A DNA stretch of 64,000 nt from Bacteroidaceae bacterium (GTDB lineage Bacteria > Bacteroidota > Bacteroidia > Bacteroidales > Bacteroidaceae). Shown here in pieces: positions 37,101 to 45,971 of the stretch (within the stretch, counting starts at the first letter, position 1; every line of letters starts with the position of its first letter). The notes below the pieces were generated by a model. The model did not search any database, was not told the origin of the DNA, and was given only the letters and a program-made list of their open reading frames with translations. The stretch is from positions 1 to 64,000 of the forward strand of contig JAFXEF010000008.1 of the NCBI GenBank assembly GCA_017520935.1, in the 5' to 3' direction. The translations under genes were made by a program, and so were the position numbers.

Positions 37101-37525
37101 AGGACTTCTCATGCTCGATTGGCTTCACCTACAAGTATGGCGGTGTGGTATATAACCAGACGTTGGTAGACAAGATAGAGAACCAGAACGTGGCCTATAA
37201 CCTCGACAATCGTGCCGGTCAGGGACGTTGGGAGAAACCCGGTGATGTGACTTCGTACGTAGGCTTCAGCCCCACTGGTGCCAACACACCGGCAAGCACA
37301 CGTTTCATCATGGACGACGATGAGATAAGGCTGGCCACCTTGAATATGGGCTACCGCTTCAAGGGGGATGACTTCAAACTCCTGCAACAAGCCAATATTG
37401 ACGTATTGGCTCTGAACTTCACCACCAATGACCTCGCCCGACTCTCTCGGGTGAAGATGGAACGCGGACTCGACTACCCGTTCGCACGCTCCTACACACT
37501 GTCAATGTCTATAATGTTCAGATAA
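34181..37525 (+). CDS. SusC/RagA-family outer membrane protein with N-terminal STN domain
   Basis: After a signal peptide (ending IPMQAQ), an STN secretin/TonB short domain (about 28-100, LRVSNQPLGKVLEMVADAAG) is followed by a carboxypeptidase-like domain (ISYIGYEAVSKQI), the plug (LDDVVVTGI, FQIRGDQSLG, PLFVLDGFIVPM, ITILKDAAATSVYGSRAANGV) and the barrel ending LSMSIMFR. An STN domain suggests cell-surface signalling to an anti-sigma factor, but no FecR/ECF pair lies in view. An upstream TTG at 34115 would extend the frame through the nonamer tract and lacks a signal peptide; the ATG at 34181 is preferred. Confidence 0.95.
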   Translation: MNMKSFHKILIAVAVLAWSIPMQAQTEWKERPVSLRVSNQPLGKVLEMVADAAGAKITLQGVSLWNINKPTSLVVKDKPLDKVLGELIGNQNVVIRYEGEGQIIVEPDRQFASDKVELNVSGQVIDKATGEALIGATVLITDGTGKDKGARGCITDIDGKFSIRVGKKESISISYIGYEAVSKQITKEEGNLIIEMKPSIELDDVVVTGISRRNKNSFTGNYVEVKGDALRKMNPTNILKGLQFFDPSFKIIENNKTGSDPNAEPDFQIRGDQSLGTKSMNSMDLMLDNVSSRPNTPLFVLDGFIVPMSRILDLDPERVETITILKDAAATSVYGSRAANGVVVVETKVAPDGDLSVSYNGTMTVQTPDLTDYNMMDAATKLDTEWRAGLYNPANASDMNLYNRYRRYVLGGVDTYWLSKPLRTAFQHRHSASVSGGTEVFRYSLDINAAMQPGVMKESANNTKGVNFNMTYMKEKFTMRANVSLNESNSSNSPYGSFSQYTRLNPYYIPEDTNGNQQKVLDNNTVSGQSTIITNPLYDATLGIKDLSQSLNMTTSLNLEYMVLRNLRITEQLSYTRGMAGTDRFLPADHTSFELEDDLTRKGSYFKSTGEMASWSSNLGINYNLVLGKHLFSAFANWTISEDRNDYVNLSATGYPDAHMDDFIFGNKMETSMTNIGSENISRSIGLIGQFSYSYDNRYSADFNLSGEASSRYAKHDFVPFWSLGGRWNAHNEKWLQGYLSNFVLRASYGITGEQNFSPSDAIEYYSFAGTMRPYHSFPVLGALLSGLNNAELGWAKTHNTSLSLDLGFWKNRVNTTFNYYNNITKELLTSYDLAPSTGYPTMVMNAGELQNRGFDATLNIIAMQNLRKEFFWTISANANCNRNRILKLSDYLKKVNEEQMKSDDAPLPQYREGESTTTLYVVRSLGVDPVTGKEVYLKRDGTKTFIWDATDKVPVGDTNPTVSGTASTSINWKDFSCSIGFTYKYGGVVYNQTLVDKIENQNVAYNLDNRAGQGRWEKPGDVTSYVGFSPTGANTPASTRFIMDDDEIRLATLNMGYRFKGDDFKLLQQANIDVLALNFTTNDLARLSRVKMERGLDYPFARSYTLSMSIMFR

Positions 37526-37533
37526 GTTCTTGT

Positions 37534-37560
37534 GCACTCCGAATTCTCCGAACCCTCCGA
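37534..37560 (+). repeat. Nonamer tract between susC and susD
   Basis: Three 9-nt units (GCACTCCGA, ATTCTCCGA, ACCCTCCGA) begin 8 nt after the susC stop codon and lie in the 69-nt gap before susD. They share the CTCCGA core with the tract in front of susC. Confidence 0.7.
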
Positions 37561-37594
37561 CTAAGAGATCGTAAATAATGAAAACAACCATAAA

Positions 37595-39055
37595 ATGAAG
37601 AAAATAGCATACTTTCTCATCGCCTTGTTCACCCTCACCTCATGTGAGCAGTGGCTTGATGTGACACCCAACACAGATGTGCCCGCCAAAGAACTTTTCA
37701 CTACTGAAAACGGTTTCGAAAGTGCCCTTGCAGGCCTCTACATCACCATGACTGAGGAGAATACCTATGGTAAGAACCTCAGTTTTGGACTAGTGGATCA
37801 GTTGGCACAAATGTACGACAAGCTCCCCGATGGCACTTCAGACCGTCGCAGCATATACATCTACGACCGCGAGACCAGCGGTGCATACAACACCAAGGGG
37901 GTGCTGGCCAGCATCTGGCAAGCGCAATACCATACTATTGCCAATGCCAACAACCTGCTCAAGTGGTGGAATCTCAATGGAGAGGCAGTGCTCACCGACA
38001 CCATAACCCGCCGCATGATACGTGGCGAAGCTCTTGCTCTCCGCGCTTTCCTGCACTTCGACCTGCTACGTGGCTGGGGTCCCATGCACTATGCTGGCAG
38101 CGACGAGGCCAAGGCCATGAGGTGCATGCCCTACCGCACCGTGGCCGACCATTCCAAGCAACCTTTGCTGCCGGCCAGCGATATCGTGAACCACATCATC
38201 GCCGATCTCAATGAAGCTCGTGAGTGCATGAACTACGAGAAGGAACTCGACCTGAGCGACCCAACGAGCGATCGTAACATGCGCTTCAACTACCATGCCA
38301 TCAATGCCCTGCTGGCTCGTGTATACAACTATGCTGGACTGCAGGATAGTGCTGCCCATTATGCCAAGATGGTAATTGGGGAGTGCGGGCTCACCCTCCA
38401 GAATGGCAACGACAACGATCCCATCCTTACCAAGGAGATGATTTGCGGATTGAGCATGCACGAGCTGAAAGACAACCTTTCCGAATACTTTGCTTTTGGC
38501 GAAAAGATTGCCACCAAGTACTATTTGAACATCAGCACCCTGAATGCCCTTTTCGAGACCACAGGCACCGAGAGCGAGGACATGCGGGCCAAGGGTACAG
38601 CCTTCCATATCAGCACCGAATTGCAGAGCGCCATCTCCCTCAAGTATATTGACAACGACAATGAGGTTGTTCCTCTCATACGCCTCCCCGAGATGTACTA
38701 TATAGCTTGCCAGTCAGTGGCTGCAAGTGACGAGGCTGCCACATACATCAACAGCGTGCGCAACAAGCGGGGCATCTCCAAGACCAAGGATGTAGCTTGC
38801 GACACCGATGAACAACGCATCGCTGCTCTCAACCGCGAGTATCGCAAGGAGTTCTATGCCGAAGGCCAGTACTTTTGGTTCCTCAAGACCAATGGTGTCG
38901 TAGGCAATCTTACCCACAGCCCCGAGGTGACCCTTGTGGCCGAGAACTTTGTGTTCCCGCTCCCCGATGCTGAGGTCGAGTATGGCTGGACCGAAGAAAG
39001 CAGCAATGAGGAGAGTGAAGGATCTACCGAAGGCTCTAAATTTTATCATCACTGA
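37595..39055 (+). CDS. SusD/RagB-family nutrient-binding lipoprotein
   Basis: The 486-residue lipoprotein has its Cys at 17 (TLTSC) followed by EQWLDVTPNTDVPAKELFTTENGF, the classic SusD opening. GEALALRAFLHFDLLRGWG and NREYRKEFYAEGQYFWFLK are the family TPR and C-terminal blocks. It partners the preceding SusC. The short Ser/Glu-rich end (about 470-486) is of low complexity. Confidence 0.95.
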   Translation: MKKIAYFLIALFTLTSCEQWLDVTPNTDVPAKELFTTENGFESALAGLYITMTEENTYGKNLSFGLVDQLAQMYDKLPDGTSDRRSIYIYDRETSGAYNTKGVLASIWQAQYHTIANANNLLKWWNLNGEAVLTDTITRRMIRGEALALRAFLHFDLLRGWGPMHYAGSDEAKAMRCMPYRTVADHSKQPLLPASDIVNHIIADLNEARECMNYEKELDLSDPTSDRNMRFNYHAINALLARVYNYAGLQDSAAHYAKMVIGECGLTLQNGNDNDPILTKEMICGLSMHELKDNLSEYFAFGEKIATKYYLNISTLNALFETTGTESEDMRAKGTAFHISTELQSAISLKYIDNDNEVVPLIRLPEMYYIACQSVAASDEAATYINSVRNKRGISKTKDVACDTDEQRIAALNREYRKEFYAEGQYFWFLKTNGVVGNLTHSPEVTLVAENFVFPLPDAEVEYGWTEESSNEESEGSTEGSKFYHH

Positions 39056-39212
39056 TGCTTCGATTTATCGTAACTTAAGACTGATGTATGTTCAAGTAAA
39101 TTTCATTTATTGGTTACGGGTATGATTGATTTATGGAACCAGCCAAGAAGATACTTTCGGTCGCTGCAAAAAAATATTCAAGCAAGCTTGATGTTTTTCG
39201 CTCGCTTATTCG

Positions 39213-39220
39213 TATCTTTG
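39213..39220 (+). promoter_or_regulatory. -7 box upstream of the DUF4843 gene
   Basis: TATCTTTG is preceded by TTTTTCGCTCGCTTATTCG, close to the extended motif at metA. A TTG lies 22 nt upstream. It sits 63 nt before the chosen start and suggests that the two lipoprotein genes can be transcribed apart from susCD. Confidence 0.6.
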
Positions 39221-39282
39221 AACCCATGAAAGCTATTGTATTGTATGGTGCGGAACATTATAACCAAATAACACGCGACGAC

Positions 39283-40629
39283 ATGAAAAATAAAGCAAGC
39301 TGTATTTTTGGAATTCTGTGCTTTGTGCTGCTCTTTATGTCCTGTGAGAAGATTGAGCCGGAACGATATAACAAGGAGGCCAATGGAGCCTATTTCGACT
39401 ACGACTATGCGACGGACTTTGACCGTATGGTCAACTTTGCCGATCATATCGTGGGCAATCCTGATACGGTGACCGTGGCATTGAAGGTGAAGCTGCTCGG
39501 TTACCTCAAGGAGGAGGGACGCACATTAGCGGTGAAGACACGCGCTATAGAGGGTTGCGAACTGGCCGATGTCGTTATCGAGGAGGTGATGTTTGCCAAC
39601 AACGAATATGAAAAGGTGGTGGAGGTCAAGGTGTGCCGTCCCAAGGTTGAGGACGTGTTGTATGCCGTATGCATATACCTTGACGGCAGCGGTGACATAG
39701 GTGCGGGCATCAAAGGCAAGGATGAAATTAACCTCTATGTGACAGAATCGTACGAGCAGCCCATCGTGTGGTATAGTCATGTCAGCACCTACCTCGGCGA
39801 ATGGGAAAGGGCGAAGCATATATTCTTAGCACAGCACACGGGCGACGACCATTTCTACTTGCGCTTGTACGATGAGGAACTGGGCATACACCTCTACGAC
39901 TCTATCATCGCACTCAATGTGAGTGCCGTGAATGCACTGCTTGCCCACAAGCCTGCCGACTCAATCTCAATCGACCTGCCGATATTAAAGGAAAGCGACT
40001 ATCCCGACTACAGCGAACCCTACTTCTGGAACGACCACGAAAGCCTGCTGGGTATGTACAGAGCCAGTAAGTTTTGTCGCTTCGTTCTGATGATGGGCGG
40101 CTCAGGCACTCGGGATGTGGCAACTCTCTTTGCCAGCGAAGCGGCCAGACTGAAGATGGAGGAGGTGGCTGGTGACTTTCACAAGGACGATGTGCTGTAT
40201 ATGCTGAATGAGTATTACGCCTATGCAAGGGTGGGTTACCCAATAGCCGAATACAAGGATCTATGCTGGGTGGAGATGAAGAGCGATGTGAACTACACGG
40301 TGAGGATTCCCTACTGGTGGGAAGACCCCCACGGACTGGGCACTGCAGGCATCGTGAAGAGATATTTCGGTGAATACGCGGACGACAAGTATCAATTTAT
40401 GCTGAAGACGATAATGAAAGAGGATGGGGTGGAGCACTTCGTGGCAGCCTCTCTGTTCCCTTTCATATATGACAAGACAACGGGCACTTACGTTTGGGAC
40501 AACTCTCCTCTCGGTACCCGACAACTCGCAGGTGAAGCACGCCTCAAGGAGTGCTATCGCCTCATTAAAGCGGCCAATGACAGGCGTCCCGCATCGAGAC
40601 GATTTGATATACCGGAAGTAGAACTATGA
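39283..40629 (+). CDS. DUF4843 domain surface lipoprotein
   Basis: From the ATG at 39283 the protein has a signal with Cys 21 (LLFMSC) and then EKIEPERYNKEANGAYFDYD. The body of about 448 residues matches the DUF4843 type, which is commonly the third gene after SusC and SusD in loci that also carry a PKD-like lipoprotein. The role is probably surface binding within that uptake system. An in-frame ATG at 39133 lies upstream but its first 50 residues are not a signal peptide and cover the promoter box, so the later start is used. Confidence 0.85.
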   Translation: MKNKASCIFGILCFVLLFMSCEKIEPERYNKEANGAYFDYDYATDFDRMVNFADHIVGNPDTVTVALKVKLLGYLKEEGRTLAVKTRAIEGCELADVVIEEVMFANNEYEKVVEVKVCRPKVEDVLYAVCIYLDGSGDIGAGIKGKDEINLYVTESYEQPIVWYSHVSTYLGEWERAKHIFLAQHTGDDHFYLRLYDEELGIHLYDSIIALNVSAVNALLAHKPADSISIDLPILKESDYPDYSEPYFWNDHESLLGMYRASKFCRFVLMMGGSGTRDVATLFASEAARLKMEEVAGDFHKDDVLYMLNEYYAYARVGYPIAEYKDLCWVEMKSDVNYTVRIPYWWEDPHGLGTAGIVKRYFGEYADDKYQFMLKTIMKEDGVEHFVAASLFPFIYDKTTGTYVWDNSPLGTRQLAGEARLKECYRLIKAANDRRPASRRFDIPEVEL

Positions 40630-40633
40630 CATT

Positions 40634-42361
40634 ATGAAAAAGATAACCTCACTCCTGCTGTTGGCATTCCTGCTTGCCGGGTGCTACGAAGACAAAGGAA
40701 ACTATGACTACACCTTAGGCACGATGAATGAGATTGTGTCTGTCACCTTCACCCCATCGGTAAGTCAGGGGGCAGAGGGCAGTGTCATTGAGGTGCAGCA
40801 GGCTCTTGACTCGGCCAGTACCACGCGCCGTATCGAAGCCACCGTGGAGCAGACGTTGGCCAAGAGCCTTGACGACCTCGACTTCTACTGGTGCCGCACC
40901 TATACCGGCCATCGGGGAAAGAGCGTCAGGGATACCCTGCGCACGGTGGGCTACATGGAGTTTGACCTTCCCGTAGGCCAAGCGATGACCTACAATATAT
41001 TCCTACAGATATATGACCGTACCACCGATTTGTCACACTACGAGGCTTTCAAGGTTAACACACGCCCTGTGTTCAAGAACAGCCTCTTCGTGCTGCACGG
41101 CAATGAAGGAAACCGCCAGGTAGGCAACATCGAGGTCGTTGGCAATGAGACAAAGATATACACCGATGTGAAAACGGTGACCCGCGATGTCAACCATTAC
41201 GCGGATGCCACCGGACTAGCCTACACCACCTTCATGGATATCCCCGAAGACCTGTCACGGTTTGGCATCACCAGTACACTGACCGTCTTCGGCTCCAATG
41301 GTGAAACAAAGGCATACAATCCTCACGGCATGCAGGTCAAGTATACTGCCCCACAGATGTTCAAGCCTGAGAGCGAGGCCTTCATCTTCAAGAAGTTGGT
41401 GCAGACTGGTGATCCCACCAACTTCACCCAATACAAGGTTGTGCTTTCGGAAAACGGTGATGTGTACGTGGGAAATTGTGTGCATGCCCTTTACAAGCCT
41501 GGACAAGGGTGTGAGAACAATCCTGCCATACTGCACCAGACTGACTACACGATTACGGCTGCCACCATCACCTACAACCGTTTCCTGTTGTGGGATGCCA
41601 AGCACGGACGTTTCCTCTATGCAGCCAAGGAGGACTCTGGATTTGCCCGTGATGAAGTGTCATCCATCAAACCCAACTGCATGTCGATGAATCCGCTACT
41701 CGATGCTCACGTCAAGTTCCAAGGATTACAGAGGTCTCCTGCGGAAATGACCGCCGTGATGGGATACACAAACTATCGGGATAACTATGAACAACAGAAC
41801 GCCTATTTCATTTTCCGCGATGAAGTCACCGGTGACTACTACCGTTACGAACTACTCAAGCAGGACATTGGTGATGGCAGCAAGGCACCCCAACGACACA
41901 GTGCTGGGGATGAAGAAAGCGAAGCTCCCTCGGCCTACACTATTCTGAGCGAGAAACGGCTTGTTGGGTTCACTCCTACTTATCCGAGCACCGTCACCTA
42001 CAACTCATGGTTTACCACCAACAACCTCTTCTTTGCTGAGGGTGGCACCGTATACCGATACAATGTCTCCAATGGCGACCGCTACGTAGTATACGAGGCA
42101 CCAGCGGGCTATGAGGTCACCCAGATCAAGTTCCGCACCGAAGACAGTTCTACCTTCAATGCCGATCTTGGCTTACACCTCAATATCGTGATGCACGACG
42201 GCACTCACGGTGCCATAGCGGAAATCAAGTTTACCACCGCTGCCGACCTTGACGAAGACTACCCCACACTCTTCTACGACTGCGATAACGATGGCAACCG
42301 TTGGGGTGAAATTGCAGATGTCCTATTTGTCTACGATTATATATATAAGATGGTGTATTGA
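40634..42361 (+). CDS. PKD-like family surface lipoprotein
   Basis: The 575-residue lipoprotein has Cys 17 (LLAGC) followed directly by YEDKGNYDYTLGTMNEI, the hallmark opening of the Bacteroidetes PKD-like lipoprotein family. Residues about 25-150 form an Ig/PKD-like fold; the rest resembles beta-propeller-like sequence with repeated aromatic strands. It starts 4 nt after the DUF4843 gene and ends the locus. In this SusC-SusD-DUF4843-PKD gene order the substrate is often thought to be peptide or iron-related instead of glycan, but nothing here proves it. Confidence 0.85.
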   Translation: MKKITSLLLLAFLLAGCYEDKGNYDYTLGTMNEIVSVTFTPSVSQGAEGSVIEVQQALDSASTTRRIEATVEQTLAKSLDDLDFYWCRTYTGHRGKSVRDTLRTVGYMEFDLPVGQAMTYNIFLQIYDRTTDLSHYEAFKVNTRPVFKNSLFVLHGNEGNRQVGNIEVVGNETKIYTDVKTVTRDVNHYADATGLAYTTFMDIPEDLSRFGITSTLTVFGSNGETKAYNPHGMQVKYTAPQMFKPESEAFIFKKLVQTGDPTNFTQYKVVLSENGDVYVGNCVHALYKPGQGCENNPAILHQTDYTITAATITYNRFLLWDAKHGRFLYAAKEDSGFARDEVSSIKPNCMSMNPLLDAHVKFQGLQRSPAEMTAVMGYTNYRDNYEQQNAYFIFRDEVTGDYYRYELLKQDIGDGSKAPQRHSAGDEESEAPSAYTILSEKRLVGFTPTYPSTVTYNSWFTTNNLFFAEGGTVYRYNVSNGDRYVVYEAPAGYEVTQIKFRTEDSSTFNADLGLHLNIVMHDGTHGAIAEIKFTTAADLDEDYPTLFYDCDNDGNRWGEIADVLFVYDYIYKMVY

Positions 42362-42658
42362 GTATCCCTAATGCTTTTTTGTCGCATCAGTGCTTATAAT
42401 ACGGTTTGGGATTTTCTGATTATAGGCATCTGGTGATTGTGTCTCTACTCCTTGGCGGGGGCTAATTGCAGTCCTGCTAACCATGTGTTAAGGCATTGTC
42501 CATACAGCGATGTATGCCTATGTCATCAGTTTGTGGCTGATGAACAAATCTATTAAAGAATATGTTGATTTGATAAGTTTAACGTATTGATTTGTTAAAT
42601 TTATTTATAATCATGACTAATCTTGGTTAATTTGTTCGGCAGTTTTTAAGAAGTCTTG
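42362..42658. other. Intergenic region before rprX
   Basis: About 300 AT-rich nucleotides contain no recognisable gene. No strong hairpin with a T-run was found after the PKD-like gene. The only clear signal is the promoter box at the right end. Confidence 0.6.
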
Positions 42659-42666
42659 TATATTTG
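42659..42666 (+). promoter_or_regulatory. -7 box of rprXY, almost touching the start codon
   Basis: TATATTTG ends 4 nt before the ATG at 42671, with TTTG at 42631-42634 (spacer 24, longer than usual). If used, the transcript would be nearly leaderless. The nearby TTG at 42656 is therefore an unlikely start. Confidence 0.5.
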
Positions 42667-42670
42667 CAAT

Positions 42671-44170
42671 ATGAAAAGGAGGACGATTATAATATTAGGC
42701 TTGATAATGGTCTGCTCATTCCTCGCTCTGCTTTCTTTGCAAGTAAGGTATATAGAGGAGATGGTGACTATGCGTCGTGAGCAGTTCGATGAATCGGTGA
42801 AGCGTAGTCTCTACAATGCTGCCCATAAATTGGAACTGTATGAGACGATGCGCTATTTAGAGAAGGATGCCGCTGAGGCTGTCAACCGACCTGAAGTGGG
42901 GGTAGAGATTCATCAGTATGATTTCAAGAATTCGAAGGATGGCAAGGTGTCGTCTTTTGAGATGCGCACTATCATTATGCCTAAGCGTCCTCAACAGGAG
43001 AAGAAGGATATACCTGAGGCTTCGCGCTCGCTGCAGGATGTAATCCGCAGCCGCTATGCTCATCAACGAGCATTGATGGACGAGGTGATATATAAGATAT
43101 TGTATACGGCAAGTAGCCAGCCTCTGGAGGCTAGGGTCAATTTTCGGGCACTGGATCGCGACTTGCAGGCTGAGCTGTTGAACAATGGTATTGAGATACC
43201 TTACCATTTTACGGTGTCGACGAGCGATGGACGTGAGGTGTATCGTTGCTCGGATTATGAGGCTACGGGAGAGGAGGATGCCTATTCACAAATTTTATTT
43301 GGCAATGATCCGCCTAATAAGATGGGAGTGCTAAAAATACACTTCCCTACAATGAACAGTTATATATTCAGTTCCGTTCGTTTTATGATACCTGCTCTGT
43401 TCTTTACGGTGGTATTGTGTTTGACGTTTATGTTCACACTTTATATTATATTCAGGCAGAAGAAGGTAACGGAACTTAAAAATGACTTTATCAATAATAT
43501 GACGCACGAGTTCAAAACACCGGTATCAACTATTTCATTAGCTGCACAGATGCTGGCAGATGACTCTGTGTCGAAATCGCCACAGATGATGCAGCATGTG
43601 ACTGGTGTCATCAATGATGAGGCCAAGCGCTTGCGGTTCCAGGTGGAGAAGGTGCTCCAGATATCGTTGTTCGATGAGCAGAAGGCTACCTTGAAGACGC
43701 GCGAACTCGATATCAACGAGTTGTTGACGGGGGTAGTGAATACCTTTGCACTCAAGGTGGAGAAGAATGGAGGCACGATAGTGACGCATCTGGATGCTAC
43801 GAGGCCGATTGTGATGGGCGACGAGATGCACATAACCAATGTCGTGTTCAATTTGTTGGACAATGCGGTGAAGTATAAGCGTGACGATGAACCGCTGCGT
43901 CTTACCATCCGCACATGGAACGAGGCCGGCAAGTTTTGTCTCTCTATTCAGGACAACGGTATAGGTATCAAGAAAGACAACCTGAAGCGTGTGTTCGACC
44001 GTTTCTATCGGGTGCATACAGGGAACGTGCATGACGTGAAGGGCTTCGGTCTTGGACTCGCGTATGTGAAGAAAGTCATACAGGATCATCGGGGTTCTAT
44101 ACGGGCCGAGAGCGAACTTGGCGTGGGAACAAAGTTTATAATTGTATTACCTTTATTAAATAGTAAGTGA
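42671..44170 (+). CDS. rprX: Sensor histidine kinase RprX
   Basis: The protein of about 499 residues has an N-terminal membrane helix (about 5-25), a sensor region of about 200 residues, a second helix (MIPALFFTVVLCLTFMFTLYI), then a HisKA domain with the phospho-acceptor His 279 (MTHEFKTPVSTI) and a HATPase domain with N, G1 and G2 boxes (LLDNAVKYK, DNGIGIKKDN, GFGLGLAYVKK). It overlaps rprY slightly. The partner matches RprY of Bacteroides closely from memory, so the pair is named RprXY. In Bacteroides this system has been linked to redox and stress-related gene control; the signal here is unknown. Confidence 0.9.
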   Translation: MKRRTIIILGLIMVCSFLALLSLQVRYIEEMVTMRREQFDESVKRSLYNAAHKLELYETMRYLEKDAAEAVNRPEVGVEIHQYDFKNSKDGKVSSFEMRTIIMPKRPQQEKKDIPEASRSLQDVIRSRYAHQRALMDEVIYKILYTASSQPLEARVNFRALDRDLQAELLNNGIEIPYHFTVSTSDGREVYRCSDYEATGEEDAYSQILFGNDPPNKMGVLKIHFPTMNSYIFSSVRFMIPALFFTVVLCLTFMFTLYIIFRQKKVTELKNDFINNMTHEFKTPVSTISLAAQMLADDSVSKSPQMMQHVTGVINDEAKRLRFQVEKVLQISLFDEQKATLKTRELDINELLTGVVNTFALKVEKNGGTIVTHLDATRPIVMGDEMHITNVVFNLLDNAVKYKRDDEPLRLTIRTWNEAGKFCLSIQDNGIGIKKDNLKRVFDRFYRVHTGNVHDVKGFGLGLAYVKKVIQDHRGSIRAESELGVGTKFIIVLPLLNSK

Positions 44171-44172
44171 CT

Positions 44173-44877
44173 ATGGGCGAAAAATTAAGTATTTTGCTAT
44201 GCGAAGATGATGAGAATCTTGGCATGCTTCTAAGAGAGTATTTGAACGCAAAGGGATATAGCGCAGAGCTGTTTCCTGATGGCGAGGCTGGCTATAAGGC
44301 TTTTTTGAAAAATAAGTATGACTTGTGTGTGCTGGATGTGATGATGCCCAAGAAGGATGGATTCGCATTGGCACAAGAGATACGTCAGGTGAATGCAGAG
44401 ATCCCCATTGTATTCCTCACGGCCAAGACCCTCAAGGAGGATGTGCTCGAGGGATTCAAGATTGGTGCCGATGATTATCTGACCAAACCCTTTAGCATGG
44501 AGGAGCTTACGTTCCGTATCGAAGCCATCCTGCGCCGTGTACGTGGCAAGAAGAGCAAGGAGAGTAGCATGTATAAGATTGGCCGCTTTACCTTTGATAC
44601 CCAAAAGCAGTTGTTGACGATTGACGGACGGCAGAACAAACTGACTACAAAAGAGTCTGAACTGCTGGCACTGTTGTGTGCTCACTCGAATGAGATACTA
44701 CAGCGCGACTTTGCTCTGAAGACTATCTGGATTGACGACAATTACTTTAATGCACGCAGCATGGATGTATATATCACTAAGTTGCGCAAGCATTTGAAGG
44801 AAGACGAGTCTATCGAAATTATCAATATTCATGGCAAGGGGTATAAGCTAATCATCCCTGAAAACGTAGAGGCCTGA
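44173..44877 (+). CDS. rprY: DNA-binding response regulator RprY
   Basis: This is an OmpR-type response regulator of about 234 residues. The receiver domain has ILLCEDDENLGMLLREYL, the phospho-acceptor Asp 55 (CVLDVMMPKKDG) and FLTAKT with the switch Thr/Lys. The C-terminal winged helix shows KLTTKESELLALLCAH and ARSMDVYITKLRKHL. It lies directly after rprX (ATG 44173; a GTG at 44167 is possible). A terminator follows at 44895. Confidence 0.93.
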   Translation: MGEKLSILLCEDDENLGMLLREYLNAKGYSAELFPDGEAGYKAFLKNKYDLCVLDVMMPKKDGFALAQEIRQVNAEIPIVFLTAKTLKEDVLEGFKIGADDYLTKPFSMEELTFRIEAILRRVRGKKSKESSMYKIGRFTFDTQKQLLTIDGRQNKLTTKESELLALLCAHSNEILQRDFALKTIWIDDNYFNARSMDVYITKLRKHLKEDESIEIINIHGKGYKLIIPENVEA

Positions 44878-44894
44878 TGGGTTGTGTATAAAGT

Positions 44895-44931
44895 AAAAGC
44901 GAGAGCACTCAAGTGTTCTCGCTTTTATTTT
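44895..44931. terminator. Bidirectional terminator between rprY and the small membrane protein gene
   Basis: A 14-15 bp stem (AAAAGCGAGAGCACT at 44895-44909 with 44912-44926, one G-T pair) has T-rich sequence on the right and A-rich on the left. It can serve rprY on the plus strand and the convergent small gene on the minus strand. Confidence 0.85.
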
Positions 44932-44946
44932 TGTGTTTAGTCTCTT

Positions 44947-45120
44947 TTATTGGAACTTCTTGTTGAGGATAATGTATAGTACGACTCCTACAATCATGGC
45001 GCCAAATGCACCGAACTGAACTCCATTGATGTTATTCCACCCCATAAAATAGCTGAGTACTAATACGATGGCAGCAATAACAACAAGGATGAGACCTAAG
45101 TTTTTCAAAAAATCATTCAT
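44947..45120 (-). CDS. Small (57-residue) two-helix membrane protein
   Basis: The minus strand holds an ATG at 45120 and a stop at 44947. The product begins MNDFLKNLGLILVVIAAIVL and ends LYIILNKKFQ. Two hydrophobic helices (about 8-26 and 38-52) are separated by a polar MGWNNINGVQFG turn. The reading frame ends just before a shared terminator and has an A-rich stretch before the ATG (a poor -7 match, CCTTTGC, lies about 35 nt upstream). Similar short proteins seem widespread in Bacteroidales, but their role is not known to me. It lies 180 nt from hisIE, with its own probable promoter. Confidence 0.75.
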   Translation of the reverse strand: MNDFLKNLGLILVVIAAIVLVLSYFMGWNNINGVQFGAFGAMIVGVVLYIILNKKFQ

Positions 45121-45299
45121 AATATTATTGTTTTTTAGTTCTATTGCAATTAATTATCTGCAAAGGAACACAATATTCTTCAATTAAGAAAATAATTTAC
45201 TTGAAATTTTTCTTGAGTAGGGCTTATTTTTATGTTGGTAGCGCATTTGTGGAATTGGTTAGCTGTCAGCCAAATCGATAAGAAAGAAGGTGGTCTCCT

Positions 45300-45899
45300 T
45301 TATTTGTGTCGCTTGGCCAGCTCGTCTTCGAGGTCTGAAAGTGAACAGCCCATCTGCTCGGTGAGCACGAGGAGGTGGTAGAGCAGGTCACCTGCTTCGT
45401 AGAGGTAGCGTTCACGGTTTCCGTCGATAGCTTCGATGACGGTTTCTACAGCCTCTTCGCCCACTTTTTGGGCAATCTTGTTCACACCCTTGTTGAAGAG
45501 ATAGGTGGTGTATGAGCCTTCGGGCATTTTGGCGTGGCGGTCTTTGATGCAGGCTTCGAGTGTACCGAGGAAACCCTCGTTGTCGCGGGTGTCAAAACAG
45601 GCTACGGTGCCGCGATGGCAGGTGGGACCGTCGGGGCGGGCCATGATGAGGAGCGTGTCGCCATCGCAGTCCATAAACATATCTACGATGTGCAGATAGT
45701 TGCCGCTGGTCTCGCCTTTGGTCCATAGGGCCTGGCGACTACGGCTATAAAAGGTGACGCGCCTTTCGGCTTGACTCTTCTCGAAAGCTTCTTGGTTCAT
45801 GTAGCCGAGCATCAGCACTTTGAGGCTGTCGGCATCCTGGATGATGACGGGCAGGAGTCCGTCGGCGTTTTTGCTGAGGTTGAATTCTTGGAATTGCAT
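45300..45899 (-). CDS. hisIE: Bifunctional phosphoribosyl-AMP cyclohydrolase / phosphoribosyl-ATP diphosphatase
   Basis: This enzyme carries out steps 2 and 3 of histidine synthesis. The N-terminal half (about 1-105) is the cyclohydrolase with the metal-binding motif FMDCDGDTLLIMARPDGPTC and further Cys (ACF). The C-terminal half (about 110-199) is the pyrophosphohydrolase with the helical EEAVETVIEA and AGDLLYHLLVL motifs. At 199 residues it is normal for HisIE fusions. It is the last gene of the hisA-hisF-hisIE block, 72 nt after hisF. Confidence 0.96.
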   Translation of the reverse strand: MQFQEFNLSKNADGLLPVIIQDADSLKVLMLGYMNQEAFEKSQAERRVTFYSRSRQALWTKGETSGNYLHIVDMFMDCDGDTLLIMARPDGPTCHRGTVACFDTRDNEGFLGTLEACIKDRHAKMPEGSYTTYLFNKGVNKIAQKVGEEAVETVIEAIDGNRERYLYEAGDLLYHLLVLTEQMGCSLSDLEDELAKRHK

Positions 45900-45971
45900 T
45901 ATTATTGTTTTTAGTTGTTCTTATTTTTTATAGGAGATTGTGGAAGAGCTTATATCCCTAAGGGAGGTCGC

